Positions 49,431 through 60,484 of a stretch of DNA of 64,000 bases are shown here, in pieces; positions within the stretch are counted from its first letter, which is position 1; each line of letters starts with the position of its first letter. The notes below the pieces were generated by a model that worked only from the letters and a program-made list of their open reading frames with translations, searched no databases and was not told the origin of the DNA. This DNA comes from Anastrepha obliqua (lineage: Eukaryota > Arthropoda > Insecta > Diptera > Tephritidae): the NCBI RefSeq assembly GCF_027943255.1, contig NC_072892.1, forward strand, positions 22,343,792 through 22,407,791, written 5' to 3'. Position numbers and translations under genes: made by a program.

Positions 49431-50840
49431 CTTAATTTTTATTTTATCATACATTCTATTTTTAACACCCTATATATCGGCTAGATGTCCACAAATAGTA
49501 AAATATGTTTCATAATACGAATTTACCAAATTCTTTAATATTTCGCAAAAACTGATAATTCCGATAAGTCAAATATTGCGCCCGAGCATCGTCAATAATT
49601 CAAGTGTATTAACTCCGCCTTCTATGTGAATGTATGAACATCCATTTACTTCCATTTACATCCATTTTAAGGTCGTTTTTAACAACAAAAAAGTAAGAAT
49701 AAACAAAAAATTAAGATTCGAAGACAGTTATTGCAAGAAAGCTTAATCTATATGCATTGAAATCTAACCATTTACGCAAGTATGCATATATACACACATA
49801 CATATATACATATATTAATGCCCAGATGCGGAGATTTACCTTTAATTAACGGACACAAGGGGTACATTAAATGTCATACTCTCAGCGCCAGCAACAACGT
49901 CTACGCTACAAGCAGGCCAATCTGCTTAGCCTCTTTCTTAGTGTGCCGCGACGACCTTAATTAGCAGCCCAGTGATGTAGGCAAGTGCGGAATAGGCCAG
50001 TAAAACCTACTAAGAGTGACAATAAGCACAACAATCATAAAAGCCACACAGCAAAATGGCTCCAACAAATAGATAAATTATAGAAATAGGAGAAAATATT
50101 ATAAGACACTATCACAAAATAGCAGTGGCAAGAGTAATAACAATACAATAACAAATTGAATATGATGAGACAAGTGTAAACCACAGCGGCGCGCAGAAGT
50201 AGGAGAAGTGATCAAGCATACAGCAATAGGAAACAAGGAAATAATAAAAGAAAAAATATGCTAGAGAAGTGGGAAGCAAAGAATAGCCACAAAAACACCC
50301 AAGAGGAATAAAAATAGAAACTAGAAGCACTGTGTACGCACATACCAACCAACGAGTTTGTTGGTGAATTGCAATAACAACAACAATGAAAATAAAATGG
50401 CCTACGCCGAACACTCTAACCACATCCATCCATACATATCATACATACATATATACATACATACGTATATGTAACTGGTGGCAATGAAACTTGCTCTAAC
50501 GATGTACCACTTTACAATAATGAAGAAAAAAGAAAAGAAAACAAAAAATATAATTTCGTGTATGTATTTATGCATATTCATACTATGTACATATGTAAAT
50601 GTATATTATATAGTATTATATTATACTTGGACATAATCTCGGTACTATCGGCAAGAATGCTACTCCTTCTAATCTTAAGATCGACTTCACTTTTGAATCC
50701 TCAACTAATCCTGTACAAAACTGTTGAAAGTGATATTTTTTAATTTAACGACAGACGACGATTTTAATGGAAAGTGAATCAAATATCAATCACACCCATA
50801 CACTTGTGGATATCGATATTCACATATTTAAAATACAGGG
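49431..50840. other. gene-free AT-rich DNA with CATA-type simple sequence
   Basis: ACATACATATATACATA-type sequence appears at about 49788-49815 and 50430-50470. A purine/AAC-rich stretch runs 50000-50400. No coding or transposon signal. Confidence 0.35.
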
Positions 50841-50848
50841 TGTTAGGA

Positions 50849-51080
50849 ATGGCAGCCAACAAAGAGAAAATTCGTTGCATTTTACAGTTTTTCTTTGATA
50901 AAGCCGAAAACGCAAGCCAGACCGCTGAAATTATGAATGGTGTTTATGGTGCCGATACTGTAACAGCTAATTAGGTGCAATTTTGGTTTCGTCGATTTTG
51001 TTAAGGGATTTTTGATCGGTTATGTCGTAAATGTCGATAAAATCACAGAAATAATCGAAGTTAAGGAGAAGTGGCATTAC
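50849..51080 (+). pseudogene. mariner transposase N-terminal fragment
   Basis: MAANKEKIRCILQFFFDKAE then NASQTAEIMNGVYGADTVTA, a premature stop, and VQFWFRRF. This is the first HTH of a Mos/mauritiana-type mariner transposase. It ends at about 51080, where LINE sequence begins. Confidence 0.8.
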
Positions 51081-51528
51081 AGCAAGGAAAATATACAGAC
51101 TGTGTCTCGATGTACTTACTTGGGAGTTGAAATAACACCTCAGATGAATTTAACAAAAACATGTTGAAAACAGAACAGCTGTAGCAAATATTTGTTATTA
51201 ATGTTTCGTGGACTTGTCTTTTAAAAAGGAAAGAAATTTCCATTGAAGCTAAATGGAAACTTTTTCTTGCACTTTGTCGTTCAATACAATCATACGCAGC
51301 ACAGGTGTGGGGTTTTGGGTGGTTTGAAGAAGTTGATATATTGCAAAAGTATTTTGCCTACATACATACTTTTTTTTGGAAGCCGCCAGCAAAAAAATTA
51401 TTTGTTCACTTTAGAACTGTTCCTTAAGTATATGCACAGAATTTTGTTTATGTACTCAGAAAATAGGCTGCCACATTATCTGTCCAAAATTGTTATAAAG
51501 AAAGAAGTCTTCTGGATTATAGATTTAA

Positions 51529-53018
51529 GAGGGTATTCTAGTGCAGAGGCATGAATTTGAGGTGTTTTTTCGGGTGCTATGATTAAAAAATAAAAAAATA
51601 TTTTTAGTATCCATTTTTTAATAGGATATTTCTTAATGTTTTAAAAATACATAAAAAAATTAAAAATCTCAAAAAACGAAAAACTCAAAAAGTTATAAGT
51701 TGTTGAAGTGGGGTTTTAACAAAAAATGGCGCGCCTCACCTACCACGATTGCAAGCGTTCTAATCTGAAACAAAAAAATACAAAAGACTATTAATCGTGA
51801 TGAATGCTGCTATCGCACTCACTATAAAAAAGTCGATACAAATTTTTTTTTGGCCAAATTACGGCTGTCCAAAAAAATTATAAATTTATTTACTATAATA
51901 CTTTTTGTTACTTTTCGGAATTTTTTATATTAAAAAAAGTAAAAAATTTATTTTGTTTATAATAATAGTAAGTACGTTAGATATATATGTATACTGAGAA
52001 GACTCAAACCAAATTTCAAGTAAATCGGTTAAGGGGTAACACCACTGTACACGCGTAAAATAAACACGATTTTTAAAGAATTTTTTTGTATAGAAGGAAA
52101 GGGGAAACAATCACTCTGATTTGGGAAGTTATTACTTATATACTAAAATACAAAACTACAAAGTTTGATCGAAAAAGTTTACAAAATGGCGGCATTGGAG
52201 ACATTTTTGTAATGTGGTTTCTCTTGAAGGAGCTCCGCGGCACGCAGCACAGAGGGTGCAAATTTTAATCTGGAACAAAGAAACATTTTTTTCTTAATCT
52301 AGATAAGAATAGCTAGAGAAACACGTAGGGGATTTAAAAAATATTTATTTTTGTGGAATTAGCAAGCATTTGAAGGAAAAACTCTATTTTGGACTAAAAA
52401 AACGGCACTTAAATAATTATAACAATCGTTTAAATTAATCTATCGAAAATCCCCTACGCTCTTCTCTTAAGAAGGTTATTATACAGACGTAGTGAAAAAC
52501 CTGATTAAAAATATTTAAAATTGTTTGAGTTATGCTGCGTGCCAATTTCAGAAAACGTGTTTTGAGAAAAACGCGTTTAAAGTTTGGAAATTTGGAGAAG
52601 TCGTTAGGTAGCAGTCACTAACGCTTGGTTAAACGCTTAAAATATTTATGAAATAGACTTCGGTAACGTATAAAACTTTTTGTTCTGTATTTTAAAAGGT
52701 TCAAAGAATTTTTTAAGCTTATAAAAAAAAAAATCAATTTTTTGAATTTCTACAGTGGTGTTACCCCTTAAGTAGAACCTGAGAAATCAAGGTAAATATT
52801 TTGAAATATATAGAGAAAAACGCGTTTAAAGTTTTGGGCGCAATTACGCCCTGTGGCGTTCCAGCCGAGCCAGTTTAGAAGTCGTGACACTAAAATAGCT
52901 ATATCTCTGGAAATAATTAAAATTTTAACCAATCCTTTTAAGAACATATTCTTGAAAGGTTAGGCTTTGAGAATATAAAAAAAGCGATTTTTTCGAATTT
53001 CTACACTAGAATACCCCC
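51529..53018. mobile_element. TTAA MITE with GAGGGTATTCTAGTG ends, 1.49 kb including nested element
   Basis: Ends GAGGGTATTCTAGTGcAGA and, inverted on the right, GGGGGTATTCTAGTGtAGAA. Left flank TTAA (51525-51528), right flank TTAC (one change). The interior contains GAAAAACGCGTTTAAAGTTT and CAAATTTCAAGTAAATCGGTTAA phrases related to the other TTAA elements. About 755 bp once the inner element is removed. Confidence 0.75.
52033..52767. mobile_element. TTAA-flanked GGGG-MITE nested in the previous one
   Basis: Exact TTAA on both sides (52029-52032, 52768-52771). The inverted ends are GGGGTAACACCACTGTA and TACAGTGGTGTTACCCC, and the length is 735 bp. It contains GAGAAAAACGCGTTTAAAGT, shared with its host MITE. 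No coding capacity. Confidence 0.85.
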
Positions 53019-53227
53019 TTACTAAGAACTTTTTTAGTAGAAACGAAGTCAAGAAACAACAATTAGAAAGCTGGTTAGAAGATGCAAAATTGCTTTTAAC
53101 AAACCACAGCCAGGCAAGGGTGAATGTGTACTTATGTACATAAAATAAGCCTTAAGTACTATTTATAAGGAATTAGTTTGGTTAACAGGTCTGGTTTATA
53201 AAAAAATAAGATATAGAATCAAGCATG

Positions 53228-54603
53228 GAATTTAAGTGTGCTCTGCCCAATCCATAAGAAGGGCGATCCTGCAATTTGTGCCAATTACCGCGGGATTAGT
53301 CTTCTAAATATCGCCTATAAGGTTCTAGCGAGCGTATTGTGTGAAAGGCTGAAGCCCACCGTCAACCAACTGATTGGACCTTATCAGTGTGGCTTCAGAC
53401 CTGGAAAGTCTACCATCGATCAAATATTCAATACGCCAAATCTTGAAAAAGACCCATGAAAGGAGAATCGACATACACCATCTTTTCGTCGGCTTCAAAG
53501 CTGCATTCGACAGTACGGAACGGAGTTACCTGTATGCCGCTATGTCTGAATTTGGTATCCCCGCAAAACTAATACGGCTATGTAAGATGACGTTGCTCAA
53601 CACCAGCAGCGCCGTCAGAATTGGGAAGGACCTCTCCGAGCCGTTTGATACCAAACGAGGTTTCAGACAGGGTGACTCGCTGTCGTGTGACTTCTTTAAC
53701 CTGATGTTGGAGAGCATCGTACGAGCCGCAGAACTTAATCGCTCAGGCACAATTTTTTATAACAGCGTACAATTGTTGGCGTATGCCGATGATATTGACA
53801 TCATCGGCCTTAACAACCGCGCTGTTAGTTCTGCCTTCTCCAAACTGGATAAAGAGGCAAAGCGAATGGGTTTGGTGGTGAACGAGGACAAAACGAAGCA
53901 CCTCCTCTCTTCAAACAAACAGTCGGCGCACTCGCGTATCGGCACCCACGTCACTGTTGACAGTTATAATTTTGAGGTTGTAAAAGACTTCGTGTATTTA
54001 GGAACCAGCATTAACACCGATAACAATGTCAGCCTTGAAATCCAACGTAGAATCTCTCTTGCCAACAAGTGCTACTTTGGACTACTTTGGAATTGAGCAG
54101 TAAAGTCCTCTCTCGTCGAACAAAACTAACACTCTACAAGACTCTCATAATGCCCGTCCTAACGTAAGGCGCAGAAGCTTGGACAATGACAACATCCGAT
54201 GAAGCGACGCTTAGAGTGTTCGAGAGAAAGATTCTGCGTAAGTTTTTTGGACCTTTGCACGTTGGCAACGGCGAATATCGTAGACGATGGAATGATGAGC
54301 TGTATGAGCTTTACGACATAGACATAGCGCAGCGAATAAAGATCCAGCGGCTTCGTTGGCTGAGTCATGTCGTCCGAATGGATACAAACGCTCCGGCTTT
54401 GAAAGTATTCGATGCGGTACCAGCTGGTGGTAGTAGAGGAAGAGGAAGGCCTCCTCTGCGTTGGAAAGATCAGGTGGAGAAGGACTTGGCTTCACTTGGT
54501 GTGTCCAATTGGCGCCGGTTAGCACGAGAAAGAAACAACTGGCGCGCTTTGTTAATCTCGGCCAAAATCGCGTAAGCGGTTATCGCGCCAATTAAGAAGA
54601 AGA
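53228..54603 (+). mobile_element. 5'-truncated RTE-type LINE with 13-bp target duplication
   Basis: The direct repeat AGAATCAAGCATG flanks it at 53215-53227 and 54604-54616. Coding starts inside the RT domain: LCPIHKKGDPAICANYRGIS, RPGKSTIDQIF and FVGFKAAFDSTE. The catalytic LLAYADDIDIIG motif (YADD) and FVYLGTSINTDNNV follow. After a break, AEAWTMTTSDEATLRVFERK, RLRWLSHVVRMDT and RGRGRPPLRWKDQVEKDL complete an RTE-style C-terminus. A frameshift near 53440 and stops near 54096-54170 disable it. It ends TATCGCGCCAATTAAGAAGA with a short AAG repeat, as RTE tails do. Confidence 0.88.
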
Positions 54604-54990
54604 AGAATCAAGCATGTGGATAATGAGAGCTAAAAGTGACATGGTAATTTTAAATAATAACAGATTTGACACAGAAAATAAAACTTGCTCAATGTGTAAT
54701 TTAGGCAAGCTTGAAAACATAGCACATTTCCTGGCGCGCTGCCCAATATTAAGAGAATATAGAGAAGTCTTTTTCGGAAAATTTACCTTAAATGATTCAC
54801 AACTGATTGAGATTCTCTTTGGGATAAACTTTTGCGTTTCATTAAATATGCCTCTAGATACAGAGATTACTTACTAAAAGAGTTTAACTGGTTTTAAAAA
54901 CCGTAAACCGAATAATTGTTTTCCACGAAAAATAATTCGACAGACGGCTCATGCCTTTGTCGTTAAATTATTGCAAATATAATTTTTTTT

Positions 54991-55435
54991 CTTACTATTA
55001 CAATAAGTAAATTTCAAATTTTGTAACAGGTGGCGCAAAATTAATCAATTATGGAAAGATTTATAATATTTGCAAATATCGTCCTACGGCAATCATATTT
55101 GACACTTGTGAGCTAGACAACTGCAGCATACAAACAGACAAGCAATGGAGCACGTAAGGGTCAAAATAAAGATTTCCGCATTCAAAATAATTTTTTTTTT
55201 TAGTAAAAAGTTGAATGGTTAATTTTGCGCCACCCGATTAATTTTATTTTATTTGCAATAAATACTACTGCTACTACTAATCGAAGTTGACCGGCATGTT
55301 AGTAGTCGTAGCATCGCTCAAGATCTAAAAATCCCCCTTAAACAATTTTAAGCCATTTGCGAAAAAATTTTACACAAAAATATAATGTAAAAAATGATGG
55401 ATTTCGTTTTCCGCAAACTAGTTTAAATAGTGAAA
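54991..55435. other. AT-rich DNA, no gene seen
   Basis: TTTTGTAACAGGTGGCGCAAAATTAATCAA at about 55018 and its inverse TTAATTTTGCGCCACCCGATTAA at about 55215 form a short inverted pair about 230 bp apart. They may be the ends of a small MITE. Confidence 0.4.
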
Positions 55436-55437
55436 TA

Positions 55438-56413
55438 AAGGGTGGTTAAGTTTTAAGGGCCGGTGTAGATTTTAAATAAAATACAATTTTCTTAGAAAAT
55501 TATTGTCATTTCTCTTTATTATGATAATATTGGTATGGTTCAATTCCGTATGGGACAAAATATCGGCCAAATGGTCGCCGCGGCCTCGCCGGCACACCTC
55601 TATACTATGGTCCAAGTTTTCGATGACGCTGAGGCATAATTGAGGTTCTATGCCGTTAATGTGCCGAATTATCTCATCTTTTCGCTCTTGAATTGTTGCT
55701 GGCTTATCGACGTACACTTTTCTTTCAAATAACCCCAAAGAAAGAAGTCCAACGGTGTCAAATCACATGATCTTGGCGGCCAATTGACATCGCCGCGACG
55801 TGGGATTATTCGGCCATCAAATTTTTCGCGCAAAAGAGCCATTGTTTCGTTAGCTGTGTGACAAGTGGCACCGTCCTGTTGAAACCACATATCGCCAACA
55901 TCCATATCTTCCAATTCGGGCCATAAAAAGATCGTTATCATCTCACGATAGCGACCACTATTCACAGTAACCGCCTGACCGGCTTCATTTTGGAAAAAAT
56001 ACGGCCCAATGATGCCGCCAGCCCATAAACCGCACCAATCAGTCACTCTTTGTGGGTGCTTTGGTTTTTCGGCAATCACTCTTGGATTATCATTCGCCTA
56101 AATGCGGCAATTCTGCTTATTGACGAATCCAGGTGGTGAAATGTGCAATGAGGTGAAAATGTGCAATGAGGTGTAAATGTGCCTCATCACTGAAGATGAT
56201 TTTCTTCACGAAGTGCGCGATATGCCTTTTGATTTGAACGCCCGTTTTCATAATAAGGTTGAATAACTTTAACGCATTACTTGATTGTGTATCTTTCAAT
56301 GGTTCAAATTGAGTTAGTCTGAAATTGAAAAATGGCAAATGAAATGCAGAAAAAAACTTGACTTTTAGGTGTGGTTCACTTTCAACAACGGCCCTTAAAA
56401 TTTAACCACCCTT
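55438..56413 (-). mobile_element. mariner-superfamily element, transposase degraded
   Basis: TA-flanked, 976 bp, with inverted ends AAGGGTGGTTAAGTTTTAAG and AAGGGTGGTTAAATTTTAAG. The minus strand holds FSDEAHLHL (first Asp) at about 56195 and GLWAGGIIGPYFFQNEAGQA. It also holds DMWFQQDGATCHTANETMAL, RSCDLTPLDFFLWGYLKEK and the C-terminus RRGRGDHLADIL. Two or more frame breaks are present. A short internal duplication (HLIAHFHLIAHF, from GTGCAATGAGGTG repeats) lies near 56145-56180. It belongs to the same transposase group as 33294-34221. Confidence 0.87.
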
Positions 56414-57060
56414 TATATAAATATGTTAAAAATAAATAATATAATAAAAGTAGGCGCCTTTGCTGCTAAAAAAGAGCTGAATTGCGGAATGTGCTGTGGC
56501 GATGGATTGAAGAGGCAAACAGGTTCCGAAAATATTTGCGTGGAAGCGCCCATTTCTAACTCGTGCGAAGTGGCGCGTGTCAAACACAGTAAGCAAGTCA
56601 ATGTCGAGACCGTTAATAAAACCAGCGATGCGAAAATTATTTAAGCTTAAATTTAATTTAAGTAAAGAACGAATGGATGAGGAATGTAGAATAAAGTGTA
56701 AAACGCATTTGCACATGGGCATATGTATGTATTTTCGTACATATTTATGTAACAAATTTACAGCTTCTTTCGTATAGAAATTTTAAAGTATCTTCCAAAA
56801 TTGCGAATACCATAAAACAAAACAAAAAAATATAGAAAAAAACAAAGAATGGCAATTTAAAAATCTTCCTACTTATGTAAAAGCTTCAGCTTGTGCTATG
56901 AACATATTTTTGCGAAATAGTAACTATTATAATTTTATGCCTTGGCATTTTTTGAGTATTTGTGGATGGCGACCGAACGATAACTCAGTTACAGTTGTGT
57001 AAACCGTTTCAGGCTGCTGATGAAGTTCATCAGGTTTTTAATATTATATTATGACCTGCT
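56414..57060. other. no recognised gene
   Basis: An open frame at 56423-56644 (73 codons, including NCGMCCGDGLKRQTG) has no family match by eye. The rest is AT-rich. Confidence 0.3.
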
Positions 57061-57299
57061 ATATCAGCAGGTGTAGCGAAGAAATTAGAGCCAAGATGCC
57101 TAAGTTTTAGCCCCGCGAAAGCAGGGCAGTTAAGGAAAATGCGCTGAGATGTTTCCACATTCAAACTGCTGACGCAAAAAGGGCTCGACGTAATTTCGAG
57201 TCTCACAACATGTATATCTCGCGGACTCCCAGGAAATTCGTGAGCTAAGATTTAGTTAACCTCGGACGATTCCTCGAGCACCTCCGCTCCACACGTGAC

Positions 57300-58190
57300 C
57301 AGAAATATTTCGCGATCTTACAAGATCTTACAAGGCCATGGAGAAGGGGGGAATTAAACTTTTATACAGATGGCTCCAAGCTAGACGATAAGGTTGGCTA
57401 CGGAGTTTTCTCGAAGGAATTAGGACTGGAACTATTCTCGGATAGCCAGGCGGCCATCAAATCAATGAATGCGGCTTTACTAAGATCGAAGATTGCACAG
57501 GAATGCCGGGCAGCTCTAAATGATATTAGTGACGTATTCAAGGTCAGCCTTATTTGGGTTCCGGGACATAGAGATATTGAGGGAAACTGTAAAGCAGATG
57601 AGCTAGCCAGAAAGGGTACCGCTCTCCAACTGCTGAGTGATAAAAGTACCATTGGAATACCCATGGCCACGAGTAAACTAATAATAAAAAACCACTTTAT
57701 CCAAGAGGCCAATAGGTCATGGAGAAATGAAGATACGTGTCTAACAGCTAGGCTACTATGGCCGCAAATAAACAAGAAAAGAACAAAGGAATTGCTTAGT
57801 CTCTCAAGAGACAATATCTCGAAGGTCGTGGCTTGCTTAACCGGTCACTGGCTATTTGGCAGGCATTCCTCGAGACTAGGAGTTTTCTCCCATGAATTTT
57901 TGCAGAGATGAGGAAGAGGAAGAAACAGTTGAGCACTTCCTTTGCAATTGTCCAGCCCTAGCTAAAATCAGAGCAGGTTGTCTAGGTAAATACTTTTTAA
58001 ATTCTCTTACAGAACTGTCTGGCGTGAGGTTGGCATCAATACTACGCTTCATAAGAGCCAGGAAATGGTTCCACGAAGGAAGATAAATGAGGTTCCCATG
58101 TAGCACAGTGGTATCACAACGCACCTGTAGGGTCTAGGTGAGTTGGTCGTGCAGACCGACTACCACCATAACCTAACCTAACCTACAAGT
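57300..58190 (+). pseudogene. LINE remnant with RNase H domain and zinc knuckle
   Basis: NFYTDGSKLDDKVGYGVFSK (first Asp) is joined directly to LELFSDSQAAIKSMNAALLR (third catalytic block). The segment that carries the second acidic residue of RNase H is therefore deleted. Then come SLIWVPGHRDIEGNCKADEL and, after a +1 shift near 57900, CRDEEEEETVEHFLCNCPAL with the C-terminus ARKWFHEGR. The 3' end is CATAACCTAACCTAACCTAC. This is an I/R1/Jockey-type LINE. Confidence 0.8.
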
Positions 58191-58269
58191 TTGTGTACTC
58201 GATCCGGGCTCGCTGAGTTGACGCGAAGCTCACCTCTCCAGGAGCAGGTAGCAGGTAGTCAGGGGGATC

Positions 58270-58910
58270 CCTTTCACGGGGAAACCACTTCACAGGTTCC
58301 TTGTCTAGTCAGCTCACCCGCCTCGCAGTTCCCTGCAATGTCGCTATGTCCAGGTACCCAGATGAGCTTCACTTCAAGGAACTCGAATGCGATCGAAAAT
58401 GAAGTCAAGCATTCTCTGGCCAGTTTCGAGTGCGGCATCATCGAGCCTTGGGTCCTGATTGCCGCTTGACTGTCGGAGTAGCTATTTAGATATTCACCGT
58501 TACAGTTATTACACAAGTTAGCAGCCAATCAGCTGATTCTTTGATTACGGCTATATCTGCTTGGAACAGTGGTCCAGTAACCTGAATTTGAGTCTGATTT
58601 ACTTCTCACAGAAGCCCTCCCCTACAAGCCCTTCCATCTAATTTCAAGCCATCCGTGAATAGGTTCACCAAGTCCTGTCTCCAAATACTGCACCCCGCCC
58701 ACTCTTCCCTTGATGGAATGTGAGTCGAGCTGAACATGCTTGGACTAAGCGAGGGGCTACATTGATGAGTCTTCAAGAGGATGAGTCCAAAGTTTCTAAG
58801 GATGCTTGTGTGCCCGTAAGTGAGGTGAAGCCTTCAGACTGATCCTCTCAGTCTGATTGCGATACGTGCAGGAGCAGTTTTGTCTATTTCTGGCCTAACA
58901 ATGAAGAAAT
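58270..58910 (-). pseudogene. LINE RNase H fragment, minus strand
   Basis: Minus-strand NSYSDSQAAIRTQGSMMPHS and VKLIWVPGHSDIAGNCEAGE match the last RNase H blocks. The Asp of the usual ADELA motif is changed to AGEL. Further upstream (to about 58910) there is decayed coding with stops. Opposite in orientation to the neighbouring LINE at 57300-58190. Confidence 0.7.
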
Positions 58911-59290
58911 GAACATTAATGGTTTGAAAACGGTTGTGTTGTTTTTCAAAATATTCTCCATGATGATCAATACAGTTTTGCATTCGATCCAATCGTGGAA
59001 CTTTTTAAGTTTTTAATGCTCCTCATACCAATGCCCAGAGGATGCCTCAATCTCACGCTGGGTGATATGAGATTCTTGCTCAATTATTTCGCGCACAGCA
59101 TCAATATTTTCTGGTACAACAACTGATTTTTTGATGAACTTCCCGGAATTCGTCAGTGAGTGAACAGCGACCACGAGAAAATTCATTATTCCAGTTTTTT
59201 TACGTTGCTTAAGAACTGTGGAAAATAAATGCATGAAAATGTTCTTGGGTTAGTTGAATTTTTTTGCAGAGATGAATTTTTAAAGTCATT
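58911..59290 (-). pseudogene. internally deleted mariner-type transposase remnant
   Basis: The minus strand reads KSVVVPENIDAVREIIEQES and HITQREIEASSG, a mariner second-HTH region. It then jumps to the extreme C-terminus (a DWIExxKTVLIIMENIL-like sequence). The catalytic domain is missing. Confidence 0.65.
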
Positions 59291-59299
59291 GTAAACAAC

Positions 59300-59900
59300 A
59301 CTAATATGGCGCACACATCAAAACGTTCTGAAAGCGCTTATGGAAAAATATGTCAAACTTTCCAAGGACAACGCCAGATGTCGCCAGACAATACTAGAAG
59401 TACACAAGACCGGAAATATAAAATGCAACCCTCGTATTTACTTAAAGGAATTTCTGGAAGAAAAAATTTAGATTTGACAAGAAAAATTTGCGTTTATTTG
59501 AAAGGCTCTGATGTCTTCGTTATAGAAAATAATTTAGTTATGAGAATTGTAAATGGCACGAATTATTCCATAAATGGTCGTGCAATAAGTGATGACATTC
59601 GTTGGCGTGTTTGCCGAAATATTCGACAACATTTTTGCATTGCGTTGCCTTAATTTTATCAGGAGCTTCCCGAATCTTACATTTAGTTCAGGAGTTGTTC
59701 TTCAACTATGCAGTTCCATATAAAAATACCTCAAAAGAAAAAGAAAGAAATGCAGGTGCGTCAAATCGTATGATTTTAGTGGACAATGCAAATCGCTACG
59801 TCGCGAAATAAAGATATTTTCGAAACGTTCCCGCAAAACCTTTCCAATTTCGGTTGTGGATTTTCAGAATTTCTATATTTTGTGCATCCAAGTTTTTTTT
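59300..59900. pseudogene. further DDE transposase debris
   Basis: On plus, an open frame at 59306-59653 ends with NGRAISDDIRWRVCRNIRQH, resembling the start of some Tc1/mariner transposases, but the rest is unrecognised. On minus, 59880-59660 is a very decayed match to the PRSCDLTPLDFFLWGYVK region of the 55438-56413 type. Confidence 0.35.
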
Positions 59901-59904
59901 TCTA

Positions 59905-60345
59905 CTTGTTCTCTCCTCTCGGGAGCATAGGGCCTGCCGTTGCTTAGGAGCAACGCCTTCTTACTGCTTGGAGCGCCATCTGTGTGTCAAATTTTTCTGT
60001 CAGAAGGATCACACAGATGGTTGAGGACTTCGCTAAATTTGGTGTGTCTGCGCTATTACCGCGGCTGCCCGTTTCCTCTTGCTCGCGCCACTGATGCAAT
60101 GTGTAAGTGTGTGTTTTTCTTTGTTTTTGCTTGTTTTAGCAGCCACAATGCAAATAATGCGTTGACTATTGTGCGGGAGTAAGGATGGAAAGGAACTGAG
60201 GAATGAGTTTTTTGTTTATTTGAACCAGGGAAAGTAGGTAAATTTGGAAAAGTGCGAGGACCGTGTTTTACGTGGGATTCGAACCCACAACCTCTGGGAT
60301 GGCAGGCTAGTGCACTTACGCTAGACTACCGAGGCCGCTCCCAAG
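59905..60345 (-). repeat. second tRNA-derived SINE family
   Basis: Minus orientation: the head GCGGCCTCGGTAGTCTAGCG has an A box, and the B box sits in GTGGGTTCGAATCCCAC, which forms a perfect 5-bp T-stem. The anticodon stem (CTAGC/CCCAG) and acceptor stem do not pair, so it is not a working tRNA. The body includes CACAGATGGCGCTCCAAGCA and ends GGCCCTATGCTCCCGAGAGG. It differs from the more common SINE in this window. Confidence 0.6.
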
Positions 60346-60484
60346 TAATTATCTCTTATTAAATCTCAACATCCAAACATGTCAACTGTCAAACAACTAC
60401 GCTGCTCGGCTGACACAAAACTAAATGAGTCTAGATTAGGTTAGGTTAGCCAGGTTGCTTGTCTTGCATAAGTAAGTTGCTTAA

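Larger units (their letters stand above)
51081..54990 (+). pseudogene. host LINE remnant (Jockey-like), broken by insertions
   Basis: Three pieces belong together. 51081-51524 has YLGVEITPQMNLTK, AAQVWGFGWFEEVD, and MYSENRLPHYLSKIVIKKEV across frames. 53023-53227 is a decayed middle. 54617-54990 has the C-terminal knuckle CSMCNLGKLENIAHFLARCP. They are separated by TTAA elements at 51529-53018 and by the RTE copy at 53228-54603. Together they read as the post-RT half of a non-LTR element ORF2. Confidence 0.65.

Noticed and set aside
58165..58190. CCTAACCTAACCTAC (and GATTAGGTTAGGTTAG near 60434), resembling the insect TTAGG telomere repeat.
   Set aside because: Only two to three units, at the end of a LINE remnant. 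Flies lack TTAGG telomeres, so this reflects a LINE tail.
60270..60345. tRNA gene on the minus strand, suggested by a perfect T-arm.
   Set aside because: The anticodon stem and acceptor stem do not pair and a SINE-like body follows. Called a tRNA-derived SINE instead.
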